Assembly: GCF_012349115.1 (NCBI RefSeq)
Contig: NZ_PQIG01000071.1
Location: forward strand, 41,945 to 105,944
Source: Rhizobium ruizarguesonis
GTDB taxonomy: Bacteria; Pseudomonadota; Alphaproteobacteria; Rhizobiales; Rhizobiaceae
Reading direction: 5' to 3'
DNA: 64,000 nucleotides
This document shows, one piece after another, positions 1 to 8,663 of the stretch. Every line of letters starts with the position of its first letter. Within the stretch, counting starts at the first letter, position 1. The notes under the pieces were generated by a model. It did no database searches. It had not been told where the DNA came from and saw only the letters and a program-made list of their open reading frames with translations. Position numbers and translations under genes: made by a program.

Positions 1-828
1 GGACCGGGCGAGATCCTGATCAAGATCGAAGCCTCCGCCGTCAATCCTTTCGACCTCATTCTCCGCCAGGGTTTCATGGCCAAGTTCATCCCGCTGCCGC
101 TGCCGGCCGTGATCGGCGGCGACGCGGCCGGCACCATCTTGGCACTCGGCGACGGCGTCACCGGCTTTGCGGTCGGTGACCGGGTCGTTGCCGATTTCGC
201 GGCAAACGGCAAAGGCGCCCATGCCGAATATGGCGTGCTTCCCGCCACATCCGCTGCCAAGCTGCCGGCTGGCCTGAGCTTCGAAGACGGGGCGTCGCTG
301 GTCAAGGCCGGGTTGACCGGACGCCAGGCCGTCGAGGCGCTTGATGTCAAGGCCGGCGACCGGGTTCTGGTCTCCGGCGGCCTCGGCACCGTCGGCCGTT
401 CGGCCATCCAATATCTCAAGCAGATCGGCGCCAAGCCGGTGGCCGGCGTTCGTCCCGAGCGGCTGGGCGAAGGCCGGGAACTGGCCGGCGAAGCGCTCGA
501 CATCACGCTCCCCGCCGCAAGCCCGGACTTTGCCTATGCGATCAGCGCGGCCGGCCCGGTGGCCGGCAACCTCATCGGCAATGTCCGCGATGGCGGTACG
601 GTCGCCAGCATCGTTCCGGTGCCGGAAGGCGCCAATGCCGGAGACCGCGTCACCATCCATGAACTCTTCCACCGCACCGACGCGGCGACGCTCGACGCCG
701 TGCTGGATGCTGCCGTGCGCGGCCTCCTGGTCATCCCGATTTCCCATACCTTCACCCTGGAGGAGATCGGTGCGGCGCAGAATGCGGTCGCAGCCGGAGC
801 CCGGGGCAAGGTCGTGCTCAAGCATTGA
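1..828 (+). CDS. MDR-family (quinone oxidoreductase-like) dehydrogenase, N-terminus cut by window edge
   Basis: The reading frame is open from base 1 (GPGEILIKIEASAVNPFD), so the internal ATG at 76 is not the true start; 275 residues are visible. The N-terminal part is a GroES-like fold with the family pattern around GGDAAGTI. It is followed by a Rossmann nucleotide-binding segment with the glycine-rich stretch VSGGLGTVGRSAIQYLKQ near visible residue 125. Family knowledge: medium-chain NAD(P)H-dependent reductases of quinones or enones, cytosolic, usually about 310-330 residues. No zinc-ligand cysteines are visible, so a zinc-independent QOR-type enzyme is the best reading. The substrate cannot be told from sequence. 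Confidence 0.85.
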   Translation, partial: GPGEILIKIEASAVNPFDLILRQGFMAKFIPLPLPAVIGGDAAGTILALGDGVTGFAVGDRVVADFAANGKGAHAEYGVLPATSAAKLPAGLSFEDGASLVKAGLTGRQAVEALDVKAGDRVLVSGGLGTVGRSAIQYLKQIGAKPVAGVRPERLGEGRELAGEALDITLPAASPDFAYAISAAGPVAGNLIGNVRDGGTVASIVPVPEGANAGDRVTIHELFHRTDAATLDAVLDAAVRGLLVIPISHTFTLEEIGAAQNAVAAGARGKVVLKH

Positions 829-1007
829 GGGTTGAAGACAGGGCCGGAGCGGGGTGCAGATCTCTTGATCCTGCACCACGCTCCGGTGGTTGCACTGGAA
901 GGACACTCACAGCAAAACACCCGTCTTGACTCTCTTGGTTATCAGAACATAATAAGAACATCGGCGCGGCGGCCGCCATCTGAAAACCGAAGATATGGAG
1001 AGCGGAT

Positions 1008-1406
1008 ATGCGTGAGCAGCCGATCGGCGAAGCCGTGGAAGATGAGGCGTGGCCTGCAAGTGATGTAATGTGGCCGCCGGAGAAGGAGATTGGGGTCTCC
1101 GAGGCGCATGCAAGCCTGGCCAAGGCCGTGGCGGGAAGTCGCGGCGTGCGATATTTCACGGCCTTCATCATCGACGTCCCCAGCGATGCCTATCTTGGCG
1201 ACGTCCAGATGGCGATCGACGAGGCTGCCGGCGCGGCCTGCGGCATCCTGCTGACGACGCATGTCACCGGCCGTGACGCCGCAACGGGCGAGCCGATTCT
1301 GACTCAGGAAGCCACGCGACCATTCAAGTTTCCCTGCAGCCAAGGCGTCGCGAAAGCCATAGCGAGCTTCTGCGACAAGCTCAAAATGGCGGGCATCTTC
1401 CCTTGA
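1008..1406 (+). CDS. Hypothetical protein, 132 aa
   Basis: The ATG at 1008 follows a GGAG at 997-1000. The protein has no signal peptide or membrane segment. A central stretch YFTAFIIDVPSDAYLGDVQM followed by acidic and small residues looks like a compact alpha/beta fold. I do not recognise the family. It stands alone, with 180 bp of gene-free sequence upstream and a rhizobial intergenic repeat directly downstream. Confidence 0.6.
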   Translation: MREQPIGEAVEDEAWPASDVMWPPEKEIGVSEAHASLAKAVAGSRGVRYFTAFIIDVPSDAYLGDVQMAIDEAAGAACGILLTTHVTGRDAATGEPILTQEATRPFKFPCSQGVAKAIASFCDKLKMAGIFP

Positions 1407-1419
1407 CGCCGCCATGCAG

Positions 1420-1523
1420 CGCTTCTAAAGCGCGTCGCAATCTTTCAGATTCGCTCCTTGCGCTTTAGGTCCTTGTTTTTACGCATGTCGTTATCGCAAA
1501 ACCGCTGCACACTTTTGCGCGAC
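1420..1523. repeat. Rhizobial intergenic palindromic element, family A copy 1
   Basis: About 104 bp containing AGCGCGTCGCAATCTTTCAG, then ATGTCGTTATCGCAAAACCG, then CTGCACACTTTTGCGCGAC. The same string recurs in reverse orientation at 42851-42950, and a shorter relative lies at 60175-60270. It resembles RIME-type intergenic mosaic elements known from rhizobia; that family name is an inference. Confidence 0.75.
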
Positions 1524-1691
1524 TGCGTGAGCCGGATCTCTCGAAAACGCCGATGCGTCGTCGCCGCGACGACGGCGCTTCCATCCGGTGACGCTTGGTC
1601 GCATTCGAAAGCGTGGGTAAATTGATGATCGACCTTGTCGATTCCTGCGTCGTAGGATCGATTGCCGTCAGGAAGCACGGAATTTGCCCCT

Positions 1692-2099
1692 ATGCCCATC
1701 TTTCATGCGAAGTGTACCTGTGGCGCCCTGTCCCTGGAGGTCGATGGCGATCCTGTGCACAACCACGTCTGCACCTGCACGCGTTGTCAGCGTGCATCCG
1801 GCAGTGCGCTTGCGCACAATGTGTGGTTCCCCGAGGAAAATGTCCGGGTCGTCTCCGGAGAATATTCCGTGTGGTATCCGCAAGGCGAAACCACACCGGA
1901 TGTGATGAAAGCCTTTTGCCGGATCTGCGGCGGGGGCGGATTTTCGAAATCCGGAACATATTTTCCCGGCACCGTCGTCATCGCCGGCGGCACATTCGCC
2001 GATCCGTCCTTTCCCGCGCCGGATCATGTTCATTGGTGGGACAATCGCCCGCATTGGATCGACTTGGCCGAACCAATCGAGCGTCTTGCCGGAAATTGA
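1692..2099 (+). CDS. GFA-family (glutathione-dependent formaldehyde-activating enzyme-like) zinc protein
   Basis: 135 residues starting MPIFHAKCTCGAL; the ATG at 1692 was preferred over an upstream ATG at 1662 because the family begins just before the first CxCG. Zinc ligands typical of the GFA (CENP-V/GFA) fold are visible: CTCG near residue 9, CTCTRCQ near 31 and FCRICGG near 75. Family knowledge: small cytosolic zinc proteins; formaldehyde-glutathione chemistry is shown for Gfa of Paracoccus, but most paralogues are uncharacterised. It is monocistronic. Two further paralogues lie at 2199-2615 and 51466-51876. Confidence 0.85.
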   Translation: MPIFHAKCTCGALSLEVDGDPVHNHVCTCTRCQRASGSALAHNVWFPEENVRVVSGEYSVWYPQGETTPDVMKAFCRICGGGGFSKSGTYFPGTVVIAGGTFADPSFPAPDHVHWWDNRPHWIDLAEPIERLAGN

Positions 2100-2198
2100 C
2101 TCTCCTGGCATCGCCGGCATCACCAGCTTGAGCGGGCGCTCGAAATCGCCCGCGCGCAGCAGCCGCTCTTGTGCGTTTCGAGCGGCCGCGAACCGGCG

Positions 2199-2615
2199 TC
2201 ACATCGGCGGCATCGTCTCGAATTTCGGCACCGCCGGATCGACCCGGTCCCAGGCGAGGCCGCGCACGGTGTAAGTCACCATCTGCGGCTGGTATCGGGT
2301 GGGATCGTCGAGGCTGGCGGCGTGAATGGTAAAGAGATCGGGCATGGCAGAGAAGGTGAGGTAGACCGGCGTGCCGCAGGCGGGGCAGAAGCCGCGCGTC
2401 TTGACGTTGCCGCTGTCGGCGACCATGTCCCAATGCGTCGCCTTGCCGTCGAGCTTCACCGCCTGCCGGCTTGGGAAGGTCAGATAGGATCCGTGCCCGG
2501 TGCCGCTGGTCGCCTGGCAGTCGCGGCACTGGCAGTCGTTCATCGCAATCGGCTCGGCCGCGATTTCATAGTGGATCGCACCGCAGGCGCATCCGCCGGT
2601 GTAAGGCTTGCTCAT
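2199..2615 (-). CDS. GFA-family zinc protein (second copy)
   Basis: 138 residues. Zinc-binding motifs GCACGAI near residue 9, CQCRDCQATSG near 29 and FCPACGTPVYL near 77 match the GFA fold, though overall sequence differs from the 1692 protein, so they are paralogues and not a recent duplication. It is the last gene of an apparent minus-strand operon with the SRPBCC protein (64 bp upstream) and the ArsR regulator. Exact substrate unknown. Confidence 0.85.
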   Translation of the reverse strand: MSKPYTGGCACGAIHYEIAAEPIAMNDCQCRDCQATSGTGHGSYLTFPSRQAVKLDGKATHWDMVADSGNVKTRGFCPACGTPVYLTFSAMPDLFTIHAASLDDPTRYQPQMVTYTVRGLAWDRVDPAVPKFETMPPM

Positions 2616-2679
2616 ATCTTTCTCCTGATGAAGCGCTGCTCAATAAAATGTTGCGTCGGCAAGCGCGATGTCGGTCGCC

Positions 2680-3144
2680 TCAGTCCGTCTCGTCGACGAT
2701 GGCGCCGATATTCTTCACGACCTTCTTCCAGCCTTCGCCCATCTTCTGGAAGGCGGTTTCATTCCTGGGCAGGACGAAGCCGGAATGGATGAGGCGAAGC
2801 CGGGTGCCGGCTTCGACCTCGGACAGGATGAAGGTGACGACAGTGTTGAGCGGGGAGCCGTAGCCGGTATTTCCCTCATGCCCGCCTTTCCAGGCATAGG
2901 AGAGACGCTCGTTCGGCTTCACCTCCAGCACCTGGCAGTGAATTGTGCCGTCCCAGGCGCCGGCCGGCGTCGTCCGGTAGGTGAAGCGTTTGCCTTCCAC
3001 CGGCTCGAAGCCCGCCGGCATCATCAGCCAGCGGCCCATCAGATTGGCCGTGGTCAGTGTTTTCCAGATCGTCTCCGGCCGATGCGGGAAAACCTCGTCA
3101 ACCACGATCTCTTGCGTGTCGGGCTTCAATGCGGCGTCGCTCAT
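2680..3144 (-). CDS. SRPBCC / AHSA1-family protein
   Basis: 154 residues. The pattern VDEVFPHRPETIWKTLTTAN at the N-terminus and SEVEAGTRLRLIHSGF near residue 115 is typical of the AHSA1 branch of the START-like SRPBCC fold, a hydrophobic ligand-binding cavity. The start codon overlaps the stop of the upstream ArsR gene (ATGA), so the two are translationally coupled. ArsR plus AHSA1 is a very common bacterial pair, in which the regulator presumably controls the SRPBCC gene. Ligand unknown. Confidence 0.9.
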   Translation of the reverse strand: MSDAALKPDTQEIVVDEVFPHRPETIWKTLTTANLMGRWLMMPAGFEPVEGKRFTYRTTPAGAWDGTIHCQVLEVKPNERLSYAWKGGHEGNTGYGSPLNTVVTFILSEVEAGTRLRLIHSGFVLPRNETAFQKMGEGWKKVVKNIGAIVDETD

Positions 3145-3470
3145 GGATCGATTTCCTTCAGCAAAGTTCTGAGATTGGCAAAACGGTCGCGCCAGAAGAC
3201 GCCGTAATGGCTCATCCAGTCCACAAGTGGCTCCAGGCCTTCCGGCTCGGCGCGGTAATAGACCTTCCGGCCCTCGGGGCGCTCAGTGACGAGGCCCGCC
3301 TGTTTCAGCGCCTTGAGGTGCTGCGAAACCGCGCCCTGCGTGACGCTGCTTGCCCGCGTCAGTTCGACGACGGTGATCTCATCGGCGTTGACGATCTGCT
3401 CAAACACGGCCCGACGTGTGGGATCGGCAAGCGCGCGCATGACGACGGTGATGGAAACGGCTTCGGTCAT
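3141..3470 (-). CDS. ArsR-family winged-helix transcriptional regulator
   Basis: 109 residues from MTEAVSITVVMRALADPTRR; an upstream in-frame start at 3506 would add 12 unlikely residues. The winged helix is clear: VVELTRASSVTQGAVSQHLK is the recognition region and GLVTERPEGRKVYYR the wing. No cysteine metal-binding motif is present, so it belongs to the non-metal ArsR branch that accompanies AHSA1 proteins. It forms an ATGA-coupled operon with the SRPBCC gene. A CTAATTG direct repeat just upstream is a candidate operator. Confidence 0.9.
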   Translation of the reverse strand: MTEAVSITVVMRALADPTRRAVFEQIVNADEITVVELTRASSVTQGAVSQHLKALKQAGLVTERPEGRKVYYRAEPEGLEPLVDWMSHYGVFWRDRFANLRTLLKEIDP

Positions 3471-3487
3471 GGAGAAATCAATAGCGT

Positions 3488-3515
3488 ATGCTAATTGATG
3501 AGTCAATACTAATTG
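3488..3515. promoter_or_regulatory. Candidate operator/promoter of the ArsR-SRPBCC operon
   Basis: CTAATTG occurs twice in direct orientation, at 3491-3497 and 3509-3515, centred 18 bp apart, just upstream of the ArsR start in AT-rich sequence that contrasts with the GC-rich surroundings. Spacing of nearly two helical turns fits dimer binding on one face. Assignment is inference. Confidence 0.4.
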
Positions 3516-3664
3516 GTTTTTATCGACGGCCAGTCGCTGCGCCGCTCAGGTGGCGGCGCGTTCGGCTGTTCTTGCGGAGTGATTCAACGCCCTCTTGCCT
3601 TGAGGAACAAAACGCGCCTGGCGATGTTGCTACTCCGATGGTGATAGCACCGTGGGAGGAAGTT

Positions 3665-4006
3665 ATGCGTCAATCTCTTCAGTTTGTCCTAGTCGGCTTG
3701 GCCGCGATAACCGGGCTGACGATCTCGCCGACGATCGCCGCCGCGCAGGACTTGGAATTGCGTATTGGCCCCGGCGGACTCGGCGTTTACGATCGTGATC
3801 GCGACCCTGACCGATATGACCGATATGACCGGCGCGGACGGCGACGCTGCGATCCGGACGATGCCCTCGACATCGCACGCAGCGAAGGACTTCGCAGGGC
3901 GCAGATCATACGCATGTCTTCCCGCAGCATCGTTGTCCAGGGGATGACGCGCCGTGGACCGGAGCGAATGACCTTCGCCAACCAGCGAGGCTGCCCGGAA
4001 ATCTGA
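3665..4006 (+). CDS. Secreted hypothetical protein, arginine/aspartate-rich
   Basis: 113 residues. ATG at 3665 has GGGAGGAAGTT upstream. Residues 1-27 form a clear Sec signal peptide ending TIAAAQD, predicting cleavage after AAA and export to the periplasm. The middle is a low-complexity run rich in D, R and Y (repeated DRYDRYDRRG). The C-terminal 55 residues look folded and end in GCPEI; similar short exported proteins are common in Rhizobium but have no known function. Confidence 0.75.
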   Translation: MRQSLQFVLVGLAAITGLTISPTIAAAQDLELRIGPGGLGVYDRDRDPDRYDRYDRRGRRRCDPDDALDIARSEGLRRAQIIRMSSRSIVVQGMTRRGPERMTFANQRGCPEI

Positions 4007-4157
4007 GCCGTGGCGTGAGTAATAAAATCGGCCGGCCTTCGCGATCGTCGACCGAATGCGGCCGGCGCGGAACCTTTGGGCAATCCGAACATTGCTGCCC
4101 ATGCAGCGCTCTGCTTTGGGCCGCCTGCACTGTTGAAGCACCATTGGAGGATTCATC

Positions 4158-4688
4158 ATGATGAGCGGTCAATTGAAGGCGCTTCTCGCCGTCCTTGCCG
4201 TTGCCGGCTACCAGAACAGGGACAAGATCGGGGAGCTCCTGCGGGGCATCCAGAACCCTCAACAGTCTGGCGGGGGAAACCAGCAGCCGGGCGGGCTTGG
4301 GGGCATCCTTGGCGGACTGGGTGGTTCGGGCGGTCTCGGCGGCCTGCTCGGCGGGCTGACATCCGGCGGCATCGTCAGCGGCGGTCTGGGCGATCTCCTG
4401 AAGACGTTTCAGCAGAACGGTCACGGTGACAAGATCGACTCATGGGTACAGCCGGGCCAGAATGCCGACATCAATGACGGCCAGCTCGCCGAAGCACTAG
4501 GCCCGGACGTTCTGAACGAGATCGCTTCGAATACCGGCCTTTCACATCAGCAGATTCTGGATCGGCTGAGCCGCGATCTTCCCAAGGCCGTCGACGACCT
4601 GACCCCACAGGGAAAACTGCCGACCGCCGAAGAGTTTATGTCTTCCGCCAGCCAATCCACCACCTCCGCGCGGCCGAGCACCATCTGA
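4158..4688 (+). CDS. YidB-like (DUF937) protein
   Basis: 176 residues. GGAGG at 4146-4150 precedes the ATG. The N-terminus LKALLAVLAVAGYQNRDKIG, a long glycine-rich middle (repeats of GGLGGLLGG), and the C-terminal segment LAEALGPDVLNEIASNTGLS, HQQILDRLSRDLPKAVDDL are the features of the YidB/DUF937 family. The function of the family is not established. A second ATG three bases downstream is equally possible. Confidence 0.8.
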   Translation: MMSGQLKALLAVLAVAGYQNRDKIGELLRGIQNPQQSGGGNQQPGGLGGILGGLGGSGGLGGLLGGLTSGGIVSGGLGDLLKTFQQNGHGDKIDSWVQPGQNADINDGQLAEALGPDVLNEIASNTGLSHQQILDRLSRDLPKAVDDLTPQGKLPTAEEFMSSASQSTTSARPSTI

Positions 4689-4804
4689 TATCGGGACGAA
4701 CGGGCACACAACCAGCAGGCCGCCGCCGCGCGTGATGACGTCTTCGCGGACGACACGGGCGGCGAGGCCGGCATCAGACAGACGGCGCGCTTCGAGTTCG
4801 CGCG

Positions 4805-5650
4805 TTAGTTCGAGAGGTATTTCTGAAGGAATGTGTGAACGCTGCTGATGGACTTTTCGGCGGCGTCTGGATTGTATTTTTCGATATGGCCAAACACCCT
4901 CCGCCCCACCTTAAACTCCGGGGCATCAAAATCGTGGTAGGTACCCTTGTAGATATTGAGCTCGATGGGCGGGCTATTGTCACTCAGACCGGCAAGCCTC
5001 TTCCGGCATCGGTCGGCCGGGCTCCAATTGTCTCGGTCGCCACTCAAGATCAAGGTCGGCACTGTCGCATCGCCCTGACTTGCCGCACAGAGGGGATAGT
5101 AGGCAACCGCTGCCCTGAATTTGCGGTCCATCAGCTGTTCGTTGCCTTCGATTTTTGTTCCCTCCAGCGTCGCCGTGCCGCCCGCTGAAAAGCCCATCAG
5201 GGCGACGCGGCTGATATCGACAAAGCTCGATTTCGATAAAAAATCCAAAGCGCCATAGGCGTCGAAGACGCGATCGGGGAGATAGCTTTGGCACGTGTCC
5301 TGGATGTTGCGGGTGGTGAAGCTGTCGACAACCAACACGACATAACCCCATGAGACCAGCCGTTTCGGCCATAGGTCTTTGACGCTCAAACGCATGCCGC
5401 CGCATCCATGCATGACGACGACCGCCGGGAAGGGACCATCACCCTGGGGGCGGGACACATATCCCAGTAATGGCGTGCCTTGCGGTTGAGGGAGGTTCTC
5501 TCCCTGTTCATTGGCCTTACGAATTCGAAACGGGCTGAGCTTGATGGGCGCGCTTTCGAAGTGAACCAGCTCGTCGGCATCAGCCGGGTTTCTAGCGAAC
5601 GTGGCGCCGAGAAAAGCGACAAGGCAAAGAAAAAGTCTGGTGGTTTTCAC
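4805..5650 (-). CDS. Exported dienelactone-hydrolase-like alpha/beta hydrolase
   Basis: 281 residues. A GTG at 5650 is the preferred start because a GGAG lies 7 nt upstream and the product then begins with a clean signal peptide (VKTTRLFLCLVAFLGATFA). The nucleophile elbow is GFSAGG; HGCGG gives the oxyanion region and the C-terminal TYHDFDAPE supplies the catalytic His, with Asp in LSGDRDNW. This is the DLH layout (Cys or Ser nucleophile; Ser here). It probably hydrolyses esters or lactones in the periplasm. Substrate unknown, and it is monocistronic. Confidence 0.85.
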   Translation of the reverse strand: MKTTRLFLCLVAFLGATFARNPADADELVHFESAPIKLSPFRIRKANEQGENLPQPQGTPLLGYVSRPQGDGPFPAVVVMHGCGGMRLSVKDLWPKRLVSWGYVVLVVDSFTTRNIQDTCQSYLPDRVFDAYGALDFLSKSSFVDISRVALMGFSAGGTATLEGTKIEGNEQLMDRKFRAAVAYYPLCAASQGDATVPTLILSGDRDNWSPADRCRKRLAGLSDNSPPIELNIYKGTYHDFDAPEFKVGRRVFGHIEKYNPDAAEKSISSVHTFLQKYLSN

Positions 5651-5790
5651 TGAACTTCTCCACCGTTTGTTCAACAGCCTGCTCATTGTACGCCGGAGCT
5701 GAAGGCTCGCAAAGCGGTGAGGCGTTCTGCCGCCGATTGGGTCGGGTTGGGTCGATTTCAAACCGGCGCATGACCCGTGATCAAAAGCCC

Positions 5791-5891
5791 TTGATCACCC
5801 CCCGGCGGATCATTTATCACTACCGCAAATCCAAGCTGCGAAATTTGAATCAAGAGGGAATGTCGACCAAGTCGGCGCCGCCCTCCGATCG
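5791..5891. repeat. 101-bp direct repeat, copy 1
   Basis: Begins TTGATCACCCCCCGGC and ends GCCCTCCGATCG. It is about 88-90 percent identical by eye to 6161-6262, with one inserted base in the second copy that shifts any reading frame, so it is unlikely to be protein-coding in both copies. Confidence 0.85.
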
Positions 5892-6000
5892 TACGGTGAC
5901 ATGCCGAACCAGATCGCGAGGCGGGCCAAGACCGCGCTGATCGGTCAATAACATCCGTCAGCGTCAGTGAGCCACCACCGCAGATTTTCCACAGCGCCCA

Positions 6001-6058
6001 CCCCTTGCTCCGTCATCCTCGGGCTTTACACCTGAGCCGAGGATGACGGAGTATGGGG
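6001..6058. repeat. Long intergenic hairpin (palindromic element)
   Basis: Arms of about 24 nt, 6001-6025 and 6035-6058, share CTCCGTCATCCTCGG and its complement with a short loop TTACACCTG. This CGTCATCCTCGGG palindrome is a common alphaproteobacterial intergenic element. It could act as a bidirectional transcription stop. Confidence 0.8.
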
Positions 6059-6160
6059 CGGTGTTCCGACAAATCTGCCGCCGGCGCGGGGTAGAGCAAT
6101 CTGGCACCATCGGGTCGAGCAGGCTCGGTTTCGAACTGACGCGAGACTCACGATTAGCCG

Positions 6161-6262
6161 TTGATCACCCCCCGGCAAATCAGTTATGACTACCGTAAAT
6201 CCAAGCTGCGAAATTTGAATCCAGAAGGTGATGTCGACCAAGTCGGCGCCGCCCTCCGATCG
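6161..6262. repeat. 101-bp direct repeat, copy 2
   Basis: Second copy of the 5791-5891 repeat, ending 131 bp before the first phage gene. Weaker similarity continues for about 35 bp upstream in both copies. Confidence 0.85.
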
Positions 6263-6393
6263 GTGTGTCTGTCACCGTCCGGCCGGCGTCCCCAGATCAT
6301 CATTGACCCTCATCCTCTTCCGCCTGACCTTTCATGTTCGATCACATTGGGGATCGGGCCGGGTAGCGCTCGCCTCTTCCAAGGAGAACTGCA

Positions 6394-6630
6394 ATGGACG
6401 CTTCGATTGCTCCGGCCTCGCGGGCTGCAGTGGTAACGCCGAGCGATACCGCCATCGTCGGTGCGCGCGCGCTTTATATCGGCACGACGGGTGACGTTGC
6501 CATTGCGCCGCGCCGGGACATGGATCCTGTGATCTTCAGGAGCGTGCCTGCCGGGACGATCCTGCCGGTTCACGCCGCCATCGTGGCGCTGACCGGGACC
6601 ACGGCCTCCAACATCGTCGCGCTGTTCTAG
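6394..6630 (+). CDS. Phage spike base protein (RCAP_Rcc01079-like family)
   Basis: 78 residues, ribosome binding site AAGGAG 7 nt before ATG. The pattern ALYIGTTGDVAI, then VIFRSVPAGTILPVH, then LTGTTASNIVALF is characteristic of the small phage and gene-transfer-agent protein described as spike base protein from the Rhodobacter capsulatus element. It is a small beta-rich virion component that supports a receptor-binding spike. It heads the phage block, immediately before the terminase genes. Confidence 0.8.
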   Translation: MDASIAPASRAAVVTPSDTAIVGARALYIGTTGDVAIAPRRDMDPVIFRSVPAGTILPVHAAIVALTGTTASNIVALF

Positions 6631-6652
6631 AACCCTCCAGAAGCGGCGCCTC

Positions 6653-7126
6653 ATGGGCAGACCCATCAAGTTCACCCAGGCGATTGCCGACAGGATTTGC
6701 GAGCGCATCGCCGACAGGGAAAGCCTCCGGTCGATCTGCCGGGATGAAGCGATGCCGGCGATGTCGAGCGTGCTGTCCTGGCTCGCCGATGACGACAAGG
6801 CCGGTTTTCGGGCCAAATACGCCCTGGCGCGCGAGATTCAGGCGGATGGCTTTGTCGATGAGATGGTCGAGATTGCCGATGATCGTGCAGACGACTGGAT
6901 CGAAAAGAAGAACGCGAGCGGCGAGACCACCGGCTGGCAGGAGAATGGCGAAGCCATCCGCCGGTCGCAGCTTCGCATCGCCACCCGTCAGTGGGTCGCC
7001 GAGAAACTGAAGCCGAAGAAATACGGTTCCAAAGTCGAGCCCGACCATGGCGTCGTCACCGGCGAGGTTTCGCAGTTGCTGGAAGATATCAATGGCAAGA
7101 CGCGCGGACTTCCAAACGGCCGTTGA
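6653..7126 (+). CDS. Terminase small subunit
   Basis: 157 residues. The N-terminus MGRPIKFTQAIADRICERIA, ADRESLRSICRDEAMPAMSS, VLSWLADD is the helix-turn-helix DNA-recognition layout of phage small terminases. DEMVEIADDRADDW and the tail segment WVAEKLKPKKYGSK are also hallmarks of this family. The protein recognises the packaging site and delivers DNA to the large subunit. It overlaps the large terminase gene by 35 nt, which supports coupling. Confidence 0.9.
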   Translation: MGRPIKFTQAIADRICERIADRESLRSICRDEAMPAMSSVLSWLADDDKAGFRAKYALAREIQADGFVDEMVEIADDRADDWIEKKNASGETTGWQENGEAIRRSQLRIATRQWVAEKLKPKKYGSKVEPDHGVVTGEVSQLLEDINGKTRGLPNGR

Positions 7127-8663
7127 CCAGTTTTCCGACTGGCGCTGGCGTCTGAACAACCTCTATTGGATCACCGACAAATCGGGCAAACGCGTCAGGT
7201 TTGAGATGAACTGGACGCAGATGACCTTTTTCGAGCAGATGCATTACCTCAATGTGCTGCTGAAAGCCCGCCAGCTGGGTCTCACGACCTTCATTCAGAT
7301 CTTCATGCTCGATGCCTGCGTCTTCAACCGGGATATCCGCGCCGGCACCATCGCCCATACGCTGGGCGACGTGCAGACGATCTTCCGGGACAAGATCAAA
7401 TATCCCTATGACAATCTGCCCGACGGCATTCGTAACGCCGTGCCTGTCGTCAGGGCCAACCAGACCGAACTGCTGCTTGGCAATAATTCGAGCATCCGTG
7501 TCGGCACCTCACTGCGCTCGGGAACGCTGCAATATCTTCATATTTCCGAATATGGGAAGCTTTGCGCGAAATATCCCGACAAGGCGAGGGAAGTCCGCAC
7601 CGGCGCTTTGAATACCGTGCAGGCCGGCCAGCTGGTCTTCGTCGAAAGCACGGCGGAGGGCCAGGAAGGGCATTTCTACACGCTCTGCGAGGATGGCCAG
7701 GTCAAGCAGCGCCAGGCGGCGAAGCTGACCGAACTGGACTTCAAATTCCATTTCTTCCCCTGGTGGAAGGAGCCGCAATATGCGATCGCGCCTGAAGGCG
7801 TCATCATCACCGATGCTTTCGCAAAGTATTTCCGCAATCTGGCCGATCAGGGCATCACGCTGACGGACCGGCAGAAGGCCTGGTACGTCAAGAAGGCCGA
7901 AACCCAGCTCGGCGACATGAAGCGCGAATATCCCTCGACGCCGGCCGAAGCTTTCGAAGCGAGCGTCGAAGGCGCCTATTACGCCGATCAGATGGCGGTG
8001 GCCGATGCCGAAGAGCGCATCGGGGTTTATCCGCACGTGGACGGTTATCCCGTCCATACCATCTCCGACATCGGCATGGACGATACCAACAGCGTCTGGC
8101 TGTTTCAGGTGCTGCCCGGCCGTGTCCGGATGATCGGTTATTTCGAGCATACCGGCACCGGCATGGACGGCATGCTCGACGAGCTGGAGCGGCGCGGGGC
8201 CGAACATGATTATGTCTATGGCGTCCACAACATGCCGCATGACATCAAGGTCAGGGAATGGACGCGCGGCGGCATGACCCGCATCGAGGTGATGCTGAGA
8301 GAGGTCAAGGCCCGCGGCCTTGGCACGGTCCGTAAGATCGAGCGCGCCTATGTCCACGACCGCATCAACGGCACCAGGCGCATTCTGGCAAAGATCGAGT
8401 TCGACCAGGCCGGCTGCATCCAGGGCGTCAAGTGCCTGCGGAACTACCGCAAGGACTGGGACGAGGATTTGAGTGTCTTCCGCGACGAGCCTCTGCACAA
8501 CTGGGCTTCGCATGGTGCGGATGCTTTCGGCGGTCTGGCGATCATCTTCACCGGCCTGGCGCCGGAACCGCTGAAGCCGCAGGCCAAGGCGCTCCCGACC
8601 TTCCAGACGATGACCTTCAACGAATTTGCCGATACCACCCCTACCTACAGCGAGCGTGTTTGA
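7092..8663 (+). CDS. Terminase large subunit (packaging ATPase/nuclease)
   Basis: 523 residues from the ATG at 7092 (GGAAGAT upstream); an earlier in-frame ATG at 7047 lies inside the small terminase and is less likely. The ATPase domain shows a degenerate Walker A at KARQLGLTTF near residue 76 and a Walker B region at LVFVESTAEGQEGHF near 185. The C-terminal nuclease-like part begins at TISDIGMDDTNSVWLFQ with the first acidic residue. Normal length for the family. The stop overlaps the portal start (TGATG). Confidence 0.92.
   Translation: MARRADFQTAVDQFSDWRWRLNNLYWITDKSGKRVRFEMNWTQMTFFEQMHYLNVLLKARQLGLTTFIQIFMLDACVFNRDIRAGTIAHTLGDVQTIFRDKIKYPYDNLPDGIRNAVPVVRANQTELLLGNNSSIRVGTSLRSGTLQYLHISEYGKLCAKYPDKAREVRTGALNTVQAGQLVFVESTAEGQEGHFYTLCEDGQVKQRQAAKLTELDFKFHFFPWWKEPQYAIAPEGVIITDAFAKYFRNLADQGITLTDRQKAWYVKKAETQLGDMKREYPSTPAEAFEASVEGAYYADQMAVADAEERIGVYPHVDGYPVHTISDIGMDDTNSVWLFQVLPGRVRMIGYFEHTGTGMDGMLDELERRGAEHDYVYGVHNMPHDIKVREWTRGGMTRIEVMLREVKARGLGTVRKIERAYVHDRINGTRRILAKIEFDQAGCIQGVKCLRNYRKDWDEDLSVFRDEPLHNWASHGADAFGGLAIIFTGLAPEPLKPQAKALPTFQTMTFNEFADTTPTYSERV

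Larger units (their letters stand above)
5651..6393. other. Gene-free left flank of the phage block
   Basis: 743 bp with no convincing gene. It contains two copies of a 101-bp direct repeat (5791-5891, 6161-6262), a long hairpin between them (6001-6058), and the AAGGAG ribosome binding site of the first phage gene. No tRNA or other obvious integration target is visible. Confidence 0.6.

Noticed and set aside
6161..6436. Plus-strand frame covering the second direct repeat
   Set aside because: The single-base difference between repeat copies shifts the frame, there is no ribosome binding site, and the product is not recognisable.
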